64,000 nucleotides of DNA from Paraburkholderia sp. BL25I1N1 (GCF_003002025.1 NZ_PVZB01000001.1:434001-498000), one strand, 5' to 3'. Counted from the first letter of the stretch, positions 43,472 through 52,177 are shown. The notes: generated from the letters alone by a model not told the origin. Numbers and translations: made by a program.

Positions 43472-44266
43472 TCAGGCATGCGTGGCAGCGGCGGATGCCG
43501 CGCCATAGCCGGCCTTGGTGCGCATTCGATCGCGGCAGGCGTCGCCGAATGCCCGAAAGATCGCGGTGGACAGTGCGTCGCTGGCATGCTTCCACTCCGG
43601 GTGCCACTGCACACCCAGCGCGAAGGCGCGCGCATCGTTCACGCTCACCGCTTCGATCAGACCATCCGGCGCGGTGGCTTCGGCCGTGAGGCCCACGCCC
43701 AGCCGCTCGACGCCCTGGCCGTGCAATGAATTCACACGCGCTTCATTCGTGCCGCCCGCGAGGCGCTGCAACAAGCCGCCCTGCGTCAGCGTGATCGAAT
43801 GCGACGGTGCGTATTGCACGTCGAGGTCGTCTTCCTTGTTCTCGCGATGGTCGTTCAGACCGTCCACCGCGTGAACGCTTTGATGCAACGTCCCACCGAA
43901 AACCACGTTCATTTCCTGGAAGCCCCGGCAGACCGCCAGCACCGGCACACCGGCGGCGATTGCCGCGCGCATCAGCGGCAGCGTCGTCGCATCGCGTGCG
44001 GCGTCGTGCAGCGTGCCCGGCGTGCTGGGCTGGCCGCCGTAGCGGTGCGGCTCCACGTTCGAGTAGCTGCCTGTAAACAGCAGGCCGTCGACTGTCGCCA
44101 GCACGTCTTCAACGGACTGACGCTCGCCGAGCGCGGGCAGCAGCATGGCCAGCGCCTGTGAACCGTCCACGATCGCGGCGATGTATTTCTCGCCGACCAC
44201 GTGCGACGGGTGGACTCCCATCATCGTTCTGTCAGCGCTGATGCCGACCAGGGGTTTCTTTCGCAT
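43472..44266 (-). CDS. puuD: gamma-Glutamyl-GABA hydrolase (class I amidotransferase-like)
   Basis: 264 residues from ATG 44266 (MRKKPLVGISADRTMMG). The nucleophile cysteine lies in GVPVLAVCRGFQEMNVVFGGTLHQ and the catalytic His-Glu in LGVQWHPEWKHASD; the N-terminal part DGLLFTGSYSNVEPHRYGG is typical of PuuD. It releases GABA and glutamate from gamma-glutamyl-GABA, the last step of the pathway. First gene of the minus-strand operon. The ribosome site is weak. Confidence 0.93.
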   Translation of the reverse strand: MRKKPLVGISADRTMMGVHPSHVVGEKYIAAIVDGSQALAMLLPALGERQSVEDVLATVDGLLFTGSYSNVEPHRYGGQPSTPGTLHDAARDATTLPLMRAAIAAGVPVLAVCRGFQEMNVVFGGTLHQSVHAVDGLNDHRENKEDDLDVQYAPSHSITLTQGGLLQRLAGGTNEARVNSLHGQGVERLGVGLTAEATAPDGLIEAVSVNDARAFALGVQWHPEWKHASDALSTAIFRAFGDACRDRMRTKAGYGAASAAATHA

Positions 44267-45229
44267 AACGAATAGACGTGTGTGTTCCCCGCGGGACGCG
44301 GCATGAACAACGTTAAACACAGCGCGGCACAATTCCGCAGCCGTGCGCAAGGCGCAAGGCCACCGGGTAGTGCGGGCGGTCGTCGCCAGGAAAACGCGCC
44401 GCGCGTGACAGTCAGATGGGCCGTTCGATTCGATCCGCTGCGGTGCGCAACTGATCCGGCAGGTGTGAAATGCACAGACGGCAGACGGCACCGCACATGC
44501 ACAAACGCACGGCTCGAAAGAGCGCGCTCACGCAAACGGATGAATCGAACGGCGAAAAGGGGGAGGCGCTATGGCAGCAGCGAGGCGACTTCGTCCGTAC
44601 GCACGGCAATGAAGGCGCGCGCGGAGATAGAGTTGTGACGTCGAACTGAACGGCGGGACAGGATCGTGAAGACGGACAGAAAGCGGCGGAACGCAAGGCT
44701 GCCGCTGCTGCCGTCGGCGATGGCGCCGTCAGCGCGAGGACAACTCGCCTGACTACGATTCCATCTCACCAAAGGGCCTCGGACTCTCACGATTACACTC
44801 GACTGGCGACGTTGAAAGTATTGAACGGCCTGCTCGAAACCCGCACGGGGCGTTTAAAGAAACAGGACGCTGGGATGATCGCCTTGCACCGATGCGAACC
44901 GAATTCGCTGCGCCGCGAAACACCGTTCGGTGTCTCATGACGTCGGTATGACGATCGCCTGGGAACCAGCATATACGAGCCAATAAAGCCGTCAAACCCT
45001 TTTTGAGAAAACATTTATCAGGGCTTTCCCGAGGGTGCGGCTAGAATCGCGGCCGATGGGAACGTTCATTGCGCCATTCATTTGCGCTATTCATATTTCG
45101 GAATCCTTTCAGGGTTTTCCCCAAAGGCGCAACGATCAAAGTGATTAGAATATTCAACACTCGCGAGCAGCGCGTTGCCCGAGTCTTGTGTTTCATTCAT
45201 CTGGTCACTTGGCGCCCCGATTGTCTTCA
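44267..45229. other. Divergent intergenic region puuD / puuR, no gene recognised
   Basis: This 963-base stretch between the divergent puuD and puuR genes contains short open frames on both strands, none with recognisable domains, a ribosome site or convincing codon use. It must hold the promoters of both polyamine transcripts. The part nearest puuR (45000-45180) is more A/T-rich and contains the repeated element at 45018 and 45109. An unannotated small RNA cannot be excluded. Confidence 0.6.
45018..45121. repeat. Direct repeat TCAGGGYTTTCCC upstream of puuR
   Basis: TCAGGGCTTTCCC (45018-45030) and TCAGGGTTTTCCC (45109-45121) differ at one base and start 91 bases apart in the puuD-puuR control region. 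Each has a small GGG-CCC dyad. Between them are three near-tandem TTCAT boxes (45065-45095); the first, read on the minus strand, contains AATGAAC, shared with the Escherichia coli PuuR site. Candidate operators; binding unproven. Confidence 0.45.
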
Positions 45230-45799
45230 ATGTCAGAGAACCTAACGATGTCCATAGAAGTAGCGACCCGTCTGCAATACATCCGCAAGAAGAACGGCTT
45301 GTCCCAGCGTGAACTGGCGAAACGGGCGGGAGTGACGAACGGCACGATCTCGCTGATCGAACAGAATCGCGTGAGCCCCTCGGTCGGCTCGCTGAAGAAG
45401 CTGCTCGAATGCATACCCATGAGCCTCGCCGAATTCTTCACCTTCGAAGTGGAAGTAGAACGTTCGGTGGTGTCGCGCCGTGCCGACATGCCAAACCTCG
45501 GCAATGAGTCGATCGAGTTCTATCTCGCGGGTTCGAGCGTGAAAGATCGCAACATGGGCATTCTGCGCGAGGTCTATCAGCCGTTGTCGGACACGGGGCC
45601 GGAAATGCTGGAGCACGAAGGGCACGAGGGCGGGGTGGTGGTCAGCGGTCAGATCGAACTCACGGTGGACGGCACCACGTGGCTGCTCGACCCCGGTGAC
45701 AGCTACTACTTCGAAAGCCGTCTTCCGCACCGTTTTCGCAATCCCAGCGCGGAGCATCTCTGCGAGATCGTGTCGGCCAATTCGCCGCCCACTTTCTGA
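45230..45799 (+). CDS. puuR: XRE-cupin regulator of putrescine utilisation
   Basis: About 189 residues; ATG 45230 is used, but ATG 45248 is equally possible and a GTG at 45188 less so. The N-terminal HTH is RLQYIRKKNGLSQRELAKRAGVTNGTISLIEQNRVSPSVGSLKKLLECI (residues ~14-62). A C-terminal cupin-2 domain follows (EMLEHEGHEGGVVVSGQIELTVDGTTWLLDPGDSYYFESRLPHRFRN). This is the PuuR architecture, in which the cupin senses putrescine and releases the repressor from DNA. Divergent from the puuD operon and 102 bases upstream of puuC, both likely targets. Confidence 0.9.
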   Translation: MSENLTMSIEVATRLQYIRKKNGLSQRELAKRAGVTNGTISLIEQNRVSPSVGSLKKLLECIPMSLAEFFTFEVEVERSVVSRRADMPNLGNESIEFYLAGSSVKDRNMGILREVYQPLSDTGPEMLEHEGHEGGVVVSGQIELTVDGTTWLLDPGDSYYFESRLPHRFRNPSAEHLCEIVSANSPPTF

Positions 45800-45901
45800 A
45801 GACTCCGCGCCAACGCGCCTCGACTCACCTCACTGCCGCAGTTCGGTGCCGCATGAGGTCGGTGCAGGTTTGCGTCGAGCGCATAACATTGAGGCATCCT
45901 G

Positions 45902-47395
45902 ATGGACAAGAAATCTCTCGCTTTCTGGCAAGACAAGGCCGCTACGCTATCGATCGAAGGCCGCGCGTTTATCGACGGCGAATACCGTGATGCTGAAGGC
46001 GGCCGCACGTTCGACTGCCTGAGCCCGATCGACGGCAAGCTGCTCGCCAAGGTCGCCGACAGCGGCGCGGCCGACGTCGATGCCGCCGTTGCGGCCGCGC
46101 GCCGCGCCTTCGACTCCGGCGTATGGTCGGGCCTCAATCCGCGTCGACGCAAGGCGGTGCTGCTGCACTGGGCCGCGTCGATTCGCGAGCACATGGACGA
46201 ACTCGCGCTGCTCGAAACGCTCGACGCCGGCAAGCCGATCGCCGACACCACCAGCGTCGACGTGCCGGGCGCGGCGTATTGCGTCGAATGGTTCGCTGAA
46301 GCCATCGACAAAATCGGCGGCGAAGTCGCGCCGGCCGATCATCATCTGGTCGGCCTCGTTACGCGCGAGCCGATCGGCGTGGTGGCCGCCGTGGTGCCGT
46401 GGAATTTCCCGATCCTGATGGCGTCGTGGAAATTCGGCCCGGCGTTGGCGGCGGGCAATAGCGTGGTGCTCAAACCCTCGGAGAAGTCGCCGCTCACCGC
46501 GATCCGCCTCGCGCAACTCGCACTCGACGCCGGCATTCCCGCCGGTGTGTTCAACGTCGTGCCGGGCGCGGGCGAGCCGGGCAAGCTGCTGGCGCTGCAT
46601 CACGACGTGGACTGCCTCGCCTTCACCGGCTCGACCAACGTCGGCAAGCTGATCATGCAGTACGCCGGGCAATCGAACCTGAAACGCGTGTGGCTCGAAC
46701 TCGGCGGCAAGTCGCCGAACATCGTGATGCCGGATTGCCCGGATATGGACCGCGCGGCGAACGCGGCAGCGGGTGCGATCTTCTACAACATGGGTGAAAT
46801 GTGTACCGCAGGTTCGCGCCTGCTCGTGCATCGCGACATCAAGGATACATTCCTCGACAAACTGATCGCCGCGGCGCGCAGCTATACGCCAGGCAATCCG
46901 CTCGACCCGAACACGTCGATGGGCGCGATTGTCGACAAGGTTCAACTCGAACGCGTGCTTGGCTATATCGAGGCAGGCCGCGCTGAGGCGAAGCTGCTGC
47001 TCGGCGGCGCGCGCGTGAGAGAGGACACCGGCGGCTTCTATATCGAGCCGACCATCTTCGAGATTCCGGCTTCCGGCGCGAAAGTCGCGCGGGAGGAAAT
47101 CTTCGGGCCGGTGTTGTCGGTGATCACGTTCGACACGCTGGATGAGGCGATCAGGATCGCTAACGACAGCGAGTATGGTCTCGCCGCCGCGGTCTGGACC
47201 TCGAACCTGACCACCGCGCACGAGGTGTCGCGTCAACTTAGGGCCGGCACGGTATGGGTCAATTGCTACGATGAAGGCGGCGACATGAACTTCCCGTTCG
47301 GCGGCTACAAGCAATCGGGCAATGGCCGCGACAAGTCGCTGCATGCTTTGGAAAAATACACCGAGCTAAAGTCCACGCTCGTGCGGCTGCGCTAA
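45902..47395 (+). CDS. puuC: gamma-Glutamyl-gamma-aminobutyraldehyde dehydrogenase
   Basis: 497 residues. Aldehyde-dehydrogenase features: NAD-binding region [20 protein letters not shown] with [12 protein letters not shown], the general-base Glu in [13 protein letters not shown], and the catalytic Cys in [48 protein letters not shown] is the usual C-terminal oligomerisation arm. It oxidises the aldehyde made by PuuB to gamma-glutamyl-GABA, the PuuD substrate, and can probably also take 4-aminobutyraldehyde from SpuC. It is the only pathway gene on the plus strand, just behind puuR. Confidence 0.92.
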   Translation: MDKKSLAFWQDKAATLSIEGRAFIDGEYRDAEGGRTFDCLSPIDGKLLAKVADSGAADVDAAVAAARRAFDSGVWSGLNPRRRKAVLLHWAASIREHMDELALLETLDAGKPIADTTSVDVPGAAYCVEWFAEAIDKIGGEVAPADHHLVGLVTREPIGVVAAVVPWNFPILMASWKFGPALAAGNSVVLKPSEKSPLTAIRLAQLALDAGIPAGVFNVVPGAGEPGKLLALHHDVDCLAFTGSTNVGKLIMQYAGQSNLKRVWLELGGKSPNIVMPDCPDMDRAANAAAGAIFYNMGEMCTAGSRLLVHRDIKDTFLDKLIAAARSYTPGNPLDPNTSMGAIVDKVQLERVLGYIEAGRAEAKLLLGGARVREDTGGFYIEPTIFEIPASGAKVAREEIFGPVLSVITFDTLDEAIRIANDSEYGLAAAVWTSNLTTAHEVSRQLRAGTVWVNCYDEGGDMNFPFGGYKQSGNGRDKSLHALEKYTELKSTLVRLR

Positions 47396-47396
47396 A

Positions 47397-47750
47397 GGAT
47401 TCGCGAATATTCTCGACGCCGCCTGGGTGCACGAGCATGGCACGCGAGCGGCGGTGGAGCGGATTACGTCGATTGTGGGTGCATGTCCCGCGTATTTGAC
47501 GTTCGATATCGACTGTCTCGATCCGGCTTTCGCTCCGGGTACTGGGACGCCGGTGGCGGGCGGTTTGTCGTCGGCGCAGGGGCTCGCGATCGTACGCTCG
47601 CTCGGTGCGTTGAATCTGGTGGGCGCGGACGTCGTGGAAGTCGCACCGGCTTACGACCAAAGCGAGATCACTGCGATCGCTGCGGCGCATATCGCGTGTG
47701 ACCTGCTCTGTCTGTGGCGGCAGCGCAAGGTTGCGGGACGCGAGGCTTAG
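47397..47750 (+). pseudogene. C-terminal remnant of an agmatinase (speB-type ureohydrolase)
   Basis: Two bases after the puuC stop the frame reads [15 protein letters not shown], then [27 protein letters not shown] and [26 protein letters not shown], closely matching the last ~117 residues of a ~306-residue agmatinase. The two Asp of DIDCLDP that bind manganese are present, but the N-terminal His and Asp ligands and two thirds of the protein are absent. The only nearby start is a GTG at 47427 without a ribosome site. This is a 5'-deleted gene. Confidence 0.85.
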
Positions 47751-47775
47751 GCGCGCTCGATCGAGGTGAACCGGC

Positions 47776-48972
47776 TCAGCCCATCGACGACGACTGTTCG
47801 GGCTGGCGCCGGCCTTCACGCAGACCCACCGTGTAGATCACCAGCGCGCCGCTCATCAGCGCGAGTTGCCACATCAGCATATCGCTGCCACGTGCATTCA
47901 TTGCAAAACCCGCGATGAGCGGCCCCACGATCGAACTCGCGGTGAAGGTGAGCGACAACAGCCGCATGTTGCGCGCGAGCGCGGCCTTGTCGCTGCAAGC
48001 CGCCGCGTACATGCCGAGTGTAATGAACGAACTGTTCATGCCGCCGAGCAGCAGCGCGCTCGCCGCCGCGAGCCACGACGCGGGGGCGGCCAGCGCGAAG
48101 CCGCAGATGGCCAGTGTGCTGAGCGCGGCGCACACGATCACCGTGGCCGCGAGCCCCGCGCGATCGGCCAGCCAGCCAACCGGAAATTGCAATGCCATGC
48201 CGCCGACCCCGAACAGCGTCAGCAGCGTGGCGGTTTGCGTGGCGTTGAGGCCGTGCGCGTCGGCGAATAGCGGGAAGAGGCCGTAAAGCGCGCCGTCGCC
48301 GATGCCGCCTGCCGCGATGACCACCATGCCGAGGCTCACCAGCGGACCGAGGACCAGGCGTCGTTGAACGCTCTTTCTTCGCGCAAGCGGCGCTGCTTGC
48401 AAAGCTGGCGCGTTCTCGTCGGATGCGGTCAGCCAAAGCGGCAGCGCCGCTGCCAACGTGAAGGCCGCGCCGGCCGCGAACGTGATGCGTCCATCGACAT
48501 CGCACCACACCGCGATTGCAGGCCCGATGACGCCGGCCGTGGCGATCAACGCTTCGTGTACGCCCACCACGCGTCCGCTCGACTCAGCGGGGACCAGACT
48601 GTAGAGCCATGTTTCATTGGCGATCCATCGCAAGCCGATGCCGAACCCCGTCAGCAGACCGGGTACGAGCCACAGCGGCCACGACAACGTACCCATGATG
48701 ACGAAGGCCACCAGCGTGGCCAACAGACCTAGCGACACCGTGCGTTTCGCGCCGATGCGGGCCATCAGCCACGGCGCGATCAGCAAGCCGGCTAGCATGC
48801 CGGTCCATTGCGCGGCGGAAAAGAGGCCGGCGCGTGGCGCATCCAGGCCGCGATGGGCGAGCCACACCGGCAGCACCATAAAGCCGATGCCGAACTGGCC
48901 GACCTGCGAGAGCGCCGACACCGCGGTCAACGCCGCGATTGCCCGCCAGCGCACCGGTGCGGCGCATTTCAT
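47776..48972 (-). CDS. MFS transporter controlled by adjacent MarR
   Basis: 398 residues from ATG 48972, overlapping the MarR stop as ATGA; the frame is open further upstream only within marR. Around twelve TM segments: AIAALTAVSALSQVGQFGIGFMVLPVWLAHRG and WLMARIGAKRTVSLGLLATL, then a second half starting LVSLGMVVIAAGGIGDGALYGLFPLFADAHG. It is similar to the YcaD/CynX-like MFS group with unclear substrates. Coupling to a MarR repressor suggests export of a toxic or signalling compound. Confidence 0.88.
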   Translation of the reverse strand: MKCAAPVRWRAIAALTAVSALSQVGQFGIGFMVLPVWLAHRGLDAPRAGLFSAAQWTGMLAGLLIAPWLMARIGAKRTVSLGLLATLVAFVIMGTLSWPLWLVPGLLTGFGIGLRWIANETWLYSLVPAESSGRVVGVHEALIATAGVIGPAIAVWCDVDGRITFAAGAAFTLAAALPLWLTASDENAPALQAAPLARRKSVQRRLVLGPLVSLGMVVIAAGGIGDGALYGLFPLFADAHGLNATQTATLLTLFGVGGMALQFPVGWLADRAGLAATVIVCAALSTLAICGFALAAPASWLAAASALLLGGMNSSFITLGMYAAACSDKAALARNMRLLSLTFTASSIVGPLIAGFAMNARGSDMLMWQLALMSGALVIYTVGLREGRRQPEQSSSMG

Positions 48973-49502
48973 GGGCTGCTCCGCGCGGGCATGGGCAGCC
49001 CCTGCTCGCGGCATTCGACCGGACAGCCGGCTTTCAGGCACGGACCGTCGTCACACAGGCGGCACAGTTGCATGGCGTGCGCGGGGTCGCGAGTCTCGTT
49101 CCACAAGATCTTGATCAGCAGGCTCTCCAGCACCTCGCGCTCGCTGTCTTCGAGCCGACCGACTATGCGTTGCAGCATCCTGTCGCGCGCCATTTGCAGA
49201 CGCCTGGCCTCACGTTTCCCGGCTGTGGTCAATGCAAGTGCGACAGCCCGTTTATCGGCGCCCGATTTTTTCTCGACGAGCCCCGCCTCGACCAATCCCG
49301 CCACGGCGCGCACGGCGGCCGGATGCGACAGATCGACCGCCTCGCGCAGCACTTCAATGGATGAATCGGGGTATTGGCCGACCGCATTGAGCATGGCGCG
49401 GGCGGTGGGGCCGGCGAGCGCGTCCACGGTGGGTTGCGCGTTCATTTCGTCCGTGACCAGCAGGGCGAGCACGCCGAGCAGATTTTCTGTGCGCTGCGTC
49501 AT
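48969..49502 (-). CDS. MarR-family regulator with C-terminal cysteine cluster
   Basis: 177 residues. Winged HTH: GQYPDSSIEVLREAVDLSHPAAVRAVAGLVEAGLVEKKSGADKRAVALALTTAGKREARRLQ (residues ~42-104), the MarR pattern with the wing D-x-R. After the helical dimerisation segment the last 30 residues hold five cysteines, C147-x2-C150-x4-C155-x4-C160-x3-C164 (MQLCRLCDDGPCLKAGCPVEC). This could bind metal or act as a redox switch. First gene of a two-gene operon with an MFS transporter; a 42 bp palindrome lies immediately upstream. Confidence 0.9.
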   Translation of the reverse strand: MTQRTENLLGVLALLVTDEMNAQPTVDALAGPTARAMLNAVGQYPDSSIEVLREAVDLSHPAAVRAVAGLVEAGLVEKKSGADKRAVALALTTAGKREARRLQMARDRMLQRIVGRLEDSEREVLESLLIKILWNETRDPAHAMQLCRLCDDGPCLKAGCPVECREQGLPMPARSSP

Positions 49503-49511
49503 GGGGATGCC

Positions 49512-49553
49512 TCAATGTGTGCAACGTGCATATATGCATGTTGCACACATTGA
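49512..49553. promoter_or_regulatory. 42 bp near-perfect palindrome, putative MarR operator
   Basis: The left half TCAATGTGTGCAACGTGCA, then TATATGCA at the centre, mirrors the right half TGCATGTTGCACACATTGA. Over 21 base pairs per arm only one position mismatches (C versus T). It lies 10 bases upstream of the marR start, where it must overlap the promoter. The length suggests two stacked dimers or nested sites rather than a single ~18 bp MarR box. Confidence 0.8.
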
Positions 49554-49615
49554 AGGTGAAGCGCAAGCGGAATTTGGACGGCAATGCGGGCGATAGGTGA
49601 GGCGCGCGTGGAGCG

Positions 49616-50635
49616 TTATTTCGCCAGCCGCGCCCGTACCGTGTATTCGCCTTCTTCGCCCTCGTCCTCGATCATGTGGGCCTTCGCGGTGTGGAAATCG
49701 GCCGGCAACGGTTCGACCGGATAACCGCGTTTCTGCCACGCATCGAGGCCGCCCTTGAGCGCGCGGATATGGTGGATATTCTTGCGATGCAACTGTTCGA
49801 CGATTCGCTTCGCCGTCGCTTCGTTCGGACACACGCAATAGACGACAATTGGCCGCTTCAGCAGCTCGGGGTCGATCGGCTCGGGCGAATCGAGATCCAG
49901 CGGCCGTGCGCCGGCAATCCGGTGCGATTCCTTTGCGCGCACGCTGCGTGGCCGCGCGTCGAAGATCAGCGGCGGCTCGTTCGACTTCATCATCTCGTCG
50001 AGCTGATCAGGTGAAATACGCGTATGCGCGAGCCAGCGGCGAAACTGCCAGCGGCGCACGCAGCGATACAGCAGCACGGCCGCGAAGATCGCGGCGAACG
50101 CGTCGAAAATCGTGCCGCCGTTGTGGCGCACGAGCAGCATCAGTTGCACGATCTGGCCATGCAGCGCGGCGCCGCCGATCACCCATACGCTTGCCCACAG
50201 CGTCGTGCCGACAAAATCCCACAGCAGAAACACGCCGAAATTGATGGCTGTCGTGCCAAGCAGCGGCGCGGAGATCAGGCCGAGGCCGGGCAGGAACTTC
50301 GCTACGGTGAGAATCGGCGCGCCGTACCGTTCGTACGCATTGCGCGCGATTCGCGTCGTGGTGTCGAGCGAGAGAGAGAAGCGTACGAGATAGTTCAGCA
50401 GACGTCGGCCATAGGCCCGTCCGGTGAAAAACCATAGCGAGTCGGCGATCAGCGTGGCGGCGACCGCGGCGCACACGACGCTCGCATACGAGGTTTGCCC
50501 CATGGCGGCCATGGTTCCACCGAGAATCAGCATCGGCGCGGCCGGAATCGGCACGCCGAGTTGCGTGATGAGCACGCTCATGAACACGGCCCATACGCCC
50601 AGCGAGGGTGGAATAGCAACCGGAAAATGCCACAC
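49616..50635 (-). CDS. DedA/VTT membrane protein fused to a rhodanese domain
   Basis: 339 residues. The start is GTG 50635 because AGGAG lies seven bases upstream; the open frame extends to 50740 without homology. Residues ~10-205 form the DedA/SNARE-associated (VTT) domain with re-entrant loop motif FTGRAYGRRLLNYLVRF and FLPGLGLISAPLLG. Residues ~235-320 are a rhodanese-like domain (PPLIFDARPRSVRAKESHRIAGARPLDLD, VYCVCPNEATAKRIVEQLHRK, ALKGGLDAWQKRGYPVEPL), with the candidate catalytic Cys in YCVCPNEA. DedA proteins flip or transport lipids; the rhodanese would face the cytosol. The combination recurs in proteobacteria but its purpose is unclear. Confidence 0.88.
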   Translation of the reverse strand: MWHFPVAIPPSLGVWAVFMSVLITQLGVPIPAAPMLILGGTMAAMGQTSYASVVCAAVAATLIADSLWFFTGRAYGRRLLNYLVRFSLSLDTTTRIARNAYERYGAPILTVAKFLPGLGLISAPLLGTTAINFGVFLLWDFVGTTLWASVWVIGGAALHGQIVQLMLLVRHNGGTIFDAFAAIFAAVLLYRCVRRWQFRRWLAHTRISPDQLDEMMKSNEPPLIFDARPRSVRAKESHRIAGARPLDLDSPEPIDPELLKRPIVVYCVCPNEATAKRIVEQLHRKNIHHIRALKGGLDAWQKRGYPVEPLPADFHTAKAHMIEDEGEEGEYTVRARLAK

Positions 50636-50971
50636 AACCGCGCTCCTGAGAATGCACTGAAAAGATTTGCAACGTGCGCGCCAGGGCGGCGCATGGCGAA
50701 CAGGCTGCGCATGTTCCGTTCCCGCACGACCGCGAGCCACGCCGCGTCGGCACGCGGCCGCCCCGTAAAAAAGACATGAAAGGCGGATTTAAGCACAGGT
50801 GGCAAAACGGCGCTGCGGAGAAGGCTGAACGCGGGCTTGATTGAAGCAGGATGGCGAGGAGGAGAATGCGCGCGGCAAAGATCAGCGGCGAGCCTGATGC
50901 AGTCGGCCGTTATTAAGTGGTCGGCCGGCCGCGCCGCCCCTCACTTACTGGATTTCGTGCCCAAAGCCGAT
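50636..50971. other. Intergenic region upstream of the DedA-rhodanese gene
   Basis: 336 bases between the cupin gene stop and the DedA-rhodanese start. Open frames here on both strands lack domains and good ribosome sites. I see no hairpin, repeat or RNA gene that I would call. It presumably holds the DedA-gene promoter. Confidence 0.5.
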
Positions 50972-51388
50972 TCACGCTTCAGTGGCGGGATCGTACGGCA
51001 CGACACGTTCGTCCTCATTCGCATGATTGCGCGCCACGATGGCGCGCGCCGCGTGATTGGCGTCCAGGTTGAACGGCTGATGCGGCACGCCAGGCGGAAT
51101 AAACAGGAAATCGCCCGGTTCGGTGATGACGGACTCGCGCAAGCCGGGCCCATAGCGCGTCTCGATCTTGCCCTCGAGCTGGTAGATCGCGGTTTCGTAG
51201 TCGGCGTGGAAATGCGGCTCGGCATGGCCGCCCGGCGGTACCACGACCATGTACATCGACAAACCCGTGCTGCCCGCCGTGCCGGTGGAGATGCCGACAA
51301 AGTAAGGCAACCGCTGGGTCGTCGCCATTTCCCGGTCGGGTCGAACCTTGACGACGGGCGCTCGCGCGTCGTGCGAAACGTCTGACAT
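50972..51388 (-). CDS. Small cupin-domain protein
   Basis: 138 residues with CAGGAG upstream of ATG 51388. A single cupin-2 fold: LSMYMVVVPPGGHAEPHFHADYETAIYQLEGKIETRYGPGL (motif 1 with metal-binding H-x-H and following E) and EPGDFLFIPPGVPHQPFNLDA (motif 2 His). A complete metal site is therefore likely. The protein is probably a cytosolic sugar- or polyketide-type isomerase, dioxygenase or binding protein; nothing pins it down. Divergent from the CxxC peroxidase-type gene at 51565. Confidence 0.88.
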   Translation of the reverse strand: MSDVSHDARAPVVKVRPDREMATTQRLPYFVGISTGTAGSTGLSMYMVVVPPGGHAEPHFHADYETAIYQLEGKIETRYGPGLRESVITEPGDFLFIPPGVPHQPFNLDANHAARAIVARNHANEDERVVPYDPATEA

Positions 51389-51564
51389 GGTCTGCTCCTG
51401 CAGAAATCCGGCCGGCGCCGGTCGTCGCGGTGCGGCTCATGCTCCCTTGAGTGCAAAGTCTAGACGATATGCGCGCCGATATCGGACCTTGTCGAGCGCA
51501 TGCTGCGGCCGTGCGGCTTGCTAGAATCGTCGTCATACCCAAACAGATACGACGGAGACACAGC

Positions 51565-52170
51565 ATGGCCAAGCCTCAACCGATCAGCCGCTACCCCGTG
51601 CCCAAGCCGGATGCATGGCCGGACGACATTCGCGCGCGGATTCTCGAAGTGCAGGAAAAAGCCGGCTTCGTGCCGAACGTGTTTCTGACGCTGGCGCACC
51701 GTCCCGACGAGTTCCGCGCGTTCTTCGCCTATCACGACGCGTTGATGCTGAAAGAGGGCGGCCTCAGCAAAGGCGAGCGCGAGATGATCGTGGTCGCCAC
51801 CAGCGCGATCAACCAGTGCCTGTATTGCGTGATCGCGCACGGCGCGATTCTGCGCATCTACGAAAAGGCGCCGTTGGTGGCCGATCAGGTCGCAGTCAAT
51901 CATCGCAAGGCGGATATCACGCCGCGTCAGAAGGCGATGCTCGACTTCGCGGTCAAGGTTTGCAGCGCGTCCGGCACGGTCGGCGACGCCGACTTTCAAA
52001 CGCTGCGCGAGCACGGCTTTTCCGACGAAGACATCTGGGATATCGCGGCGATCACCGCGTTTTTCGGTTTGTCGAACCGCATGGCCAACGTCATTTCCAT
52101 GCGTCCGAACGACGAGTTCTATCTGATGGGACGCGTGCCGAAAGCCACGGCGGACACGCCGAAAAAGTAG
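51565..52170 (+). CDS. Peroxidase-related CMD-family protein with CxxC
   Basis: 201 residues from ATG 51565 behind GGAGA. The alkylhydroperoxidase-like core is EREMIVVATSAINQCLYCVIAHGAILRI, with C85-x-x-C88-x-x-x-H92 intact, unlike the relative at 5470. FGLSNRMANVISMRPNDEFYLMGRVP at the C-terminus is typical of the uncharacterised peroxidase-related subgroup. It likely reduces peroxides using the vicinal cysteines. A weak terminator and a prominent hairpin plus tandem repeat follow. Confidence 0.88.
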   Translation: MAKPQPISRYPVPKPDAWPDDIRARILEVQEKAGFVPNVFLTLAHRPDEFRAFFAYHDALMLKEGGLSKGEREMIVVATSAINQCLYCVIAHGAILRIYEKAPLVADQVAVNHRKADITPRQKAMLDFAVKVCSASGTVGDADFQTLREHGFSDEDIWDIAAITAFFGLSNRMANVISMRPNDEFYLMGRVPKATADTPKK

Positions 52171-52177
52171 CCGCGCA

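Noticed and set aside
44282..45014. Small open frames in the puuD-puuR gap
   Set aside because: Frames of 73-118 codons on both strands lack ribosome sites, domains and consistent codon bias, so I would not call genes.
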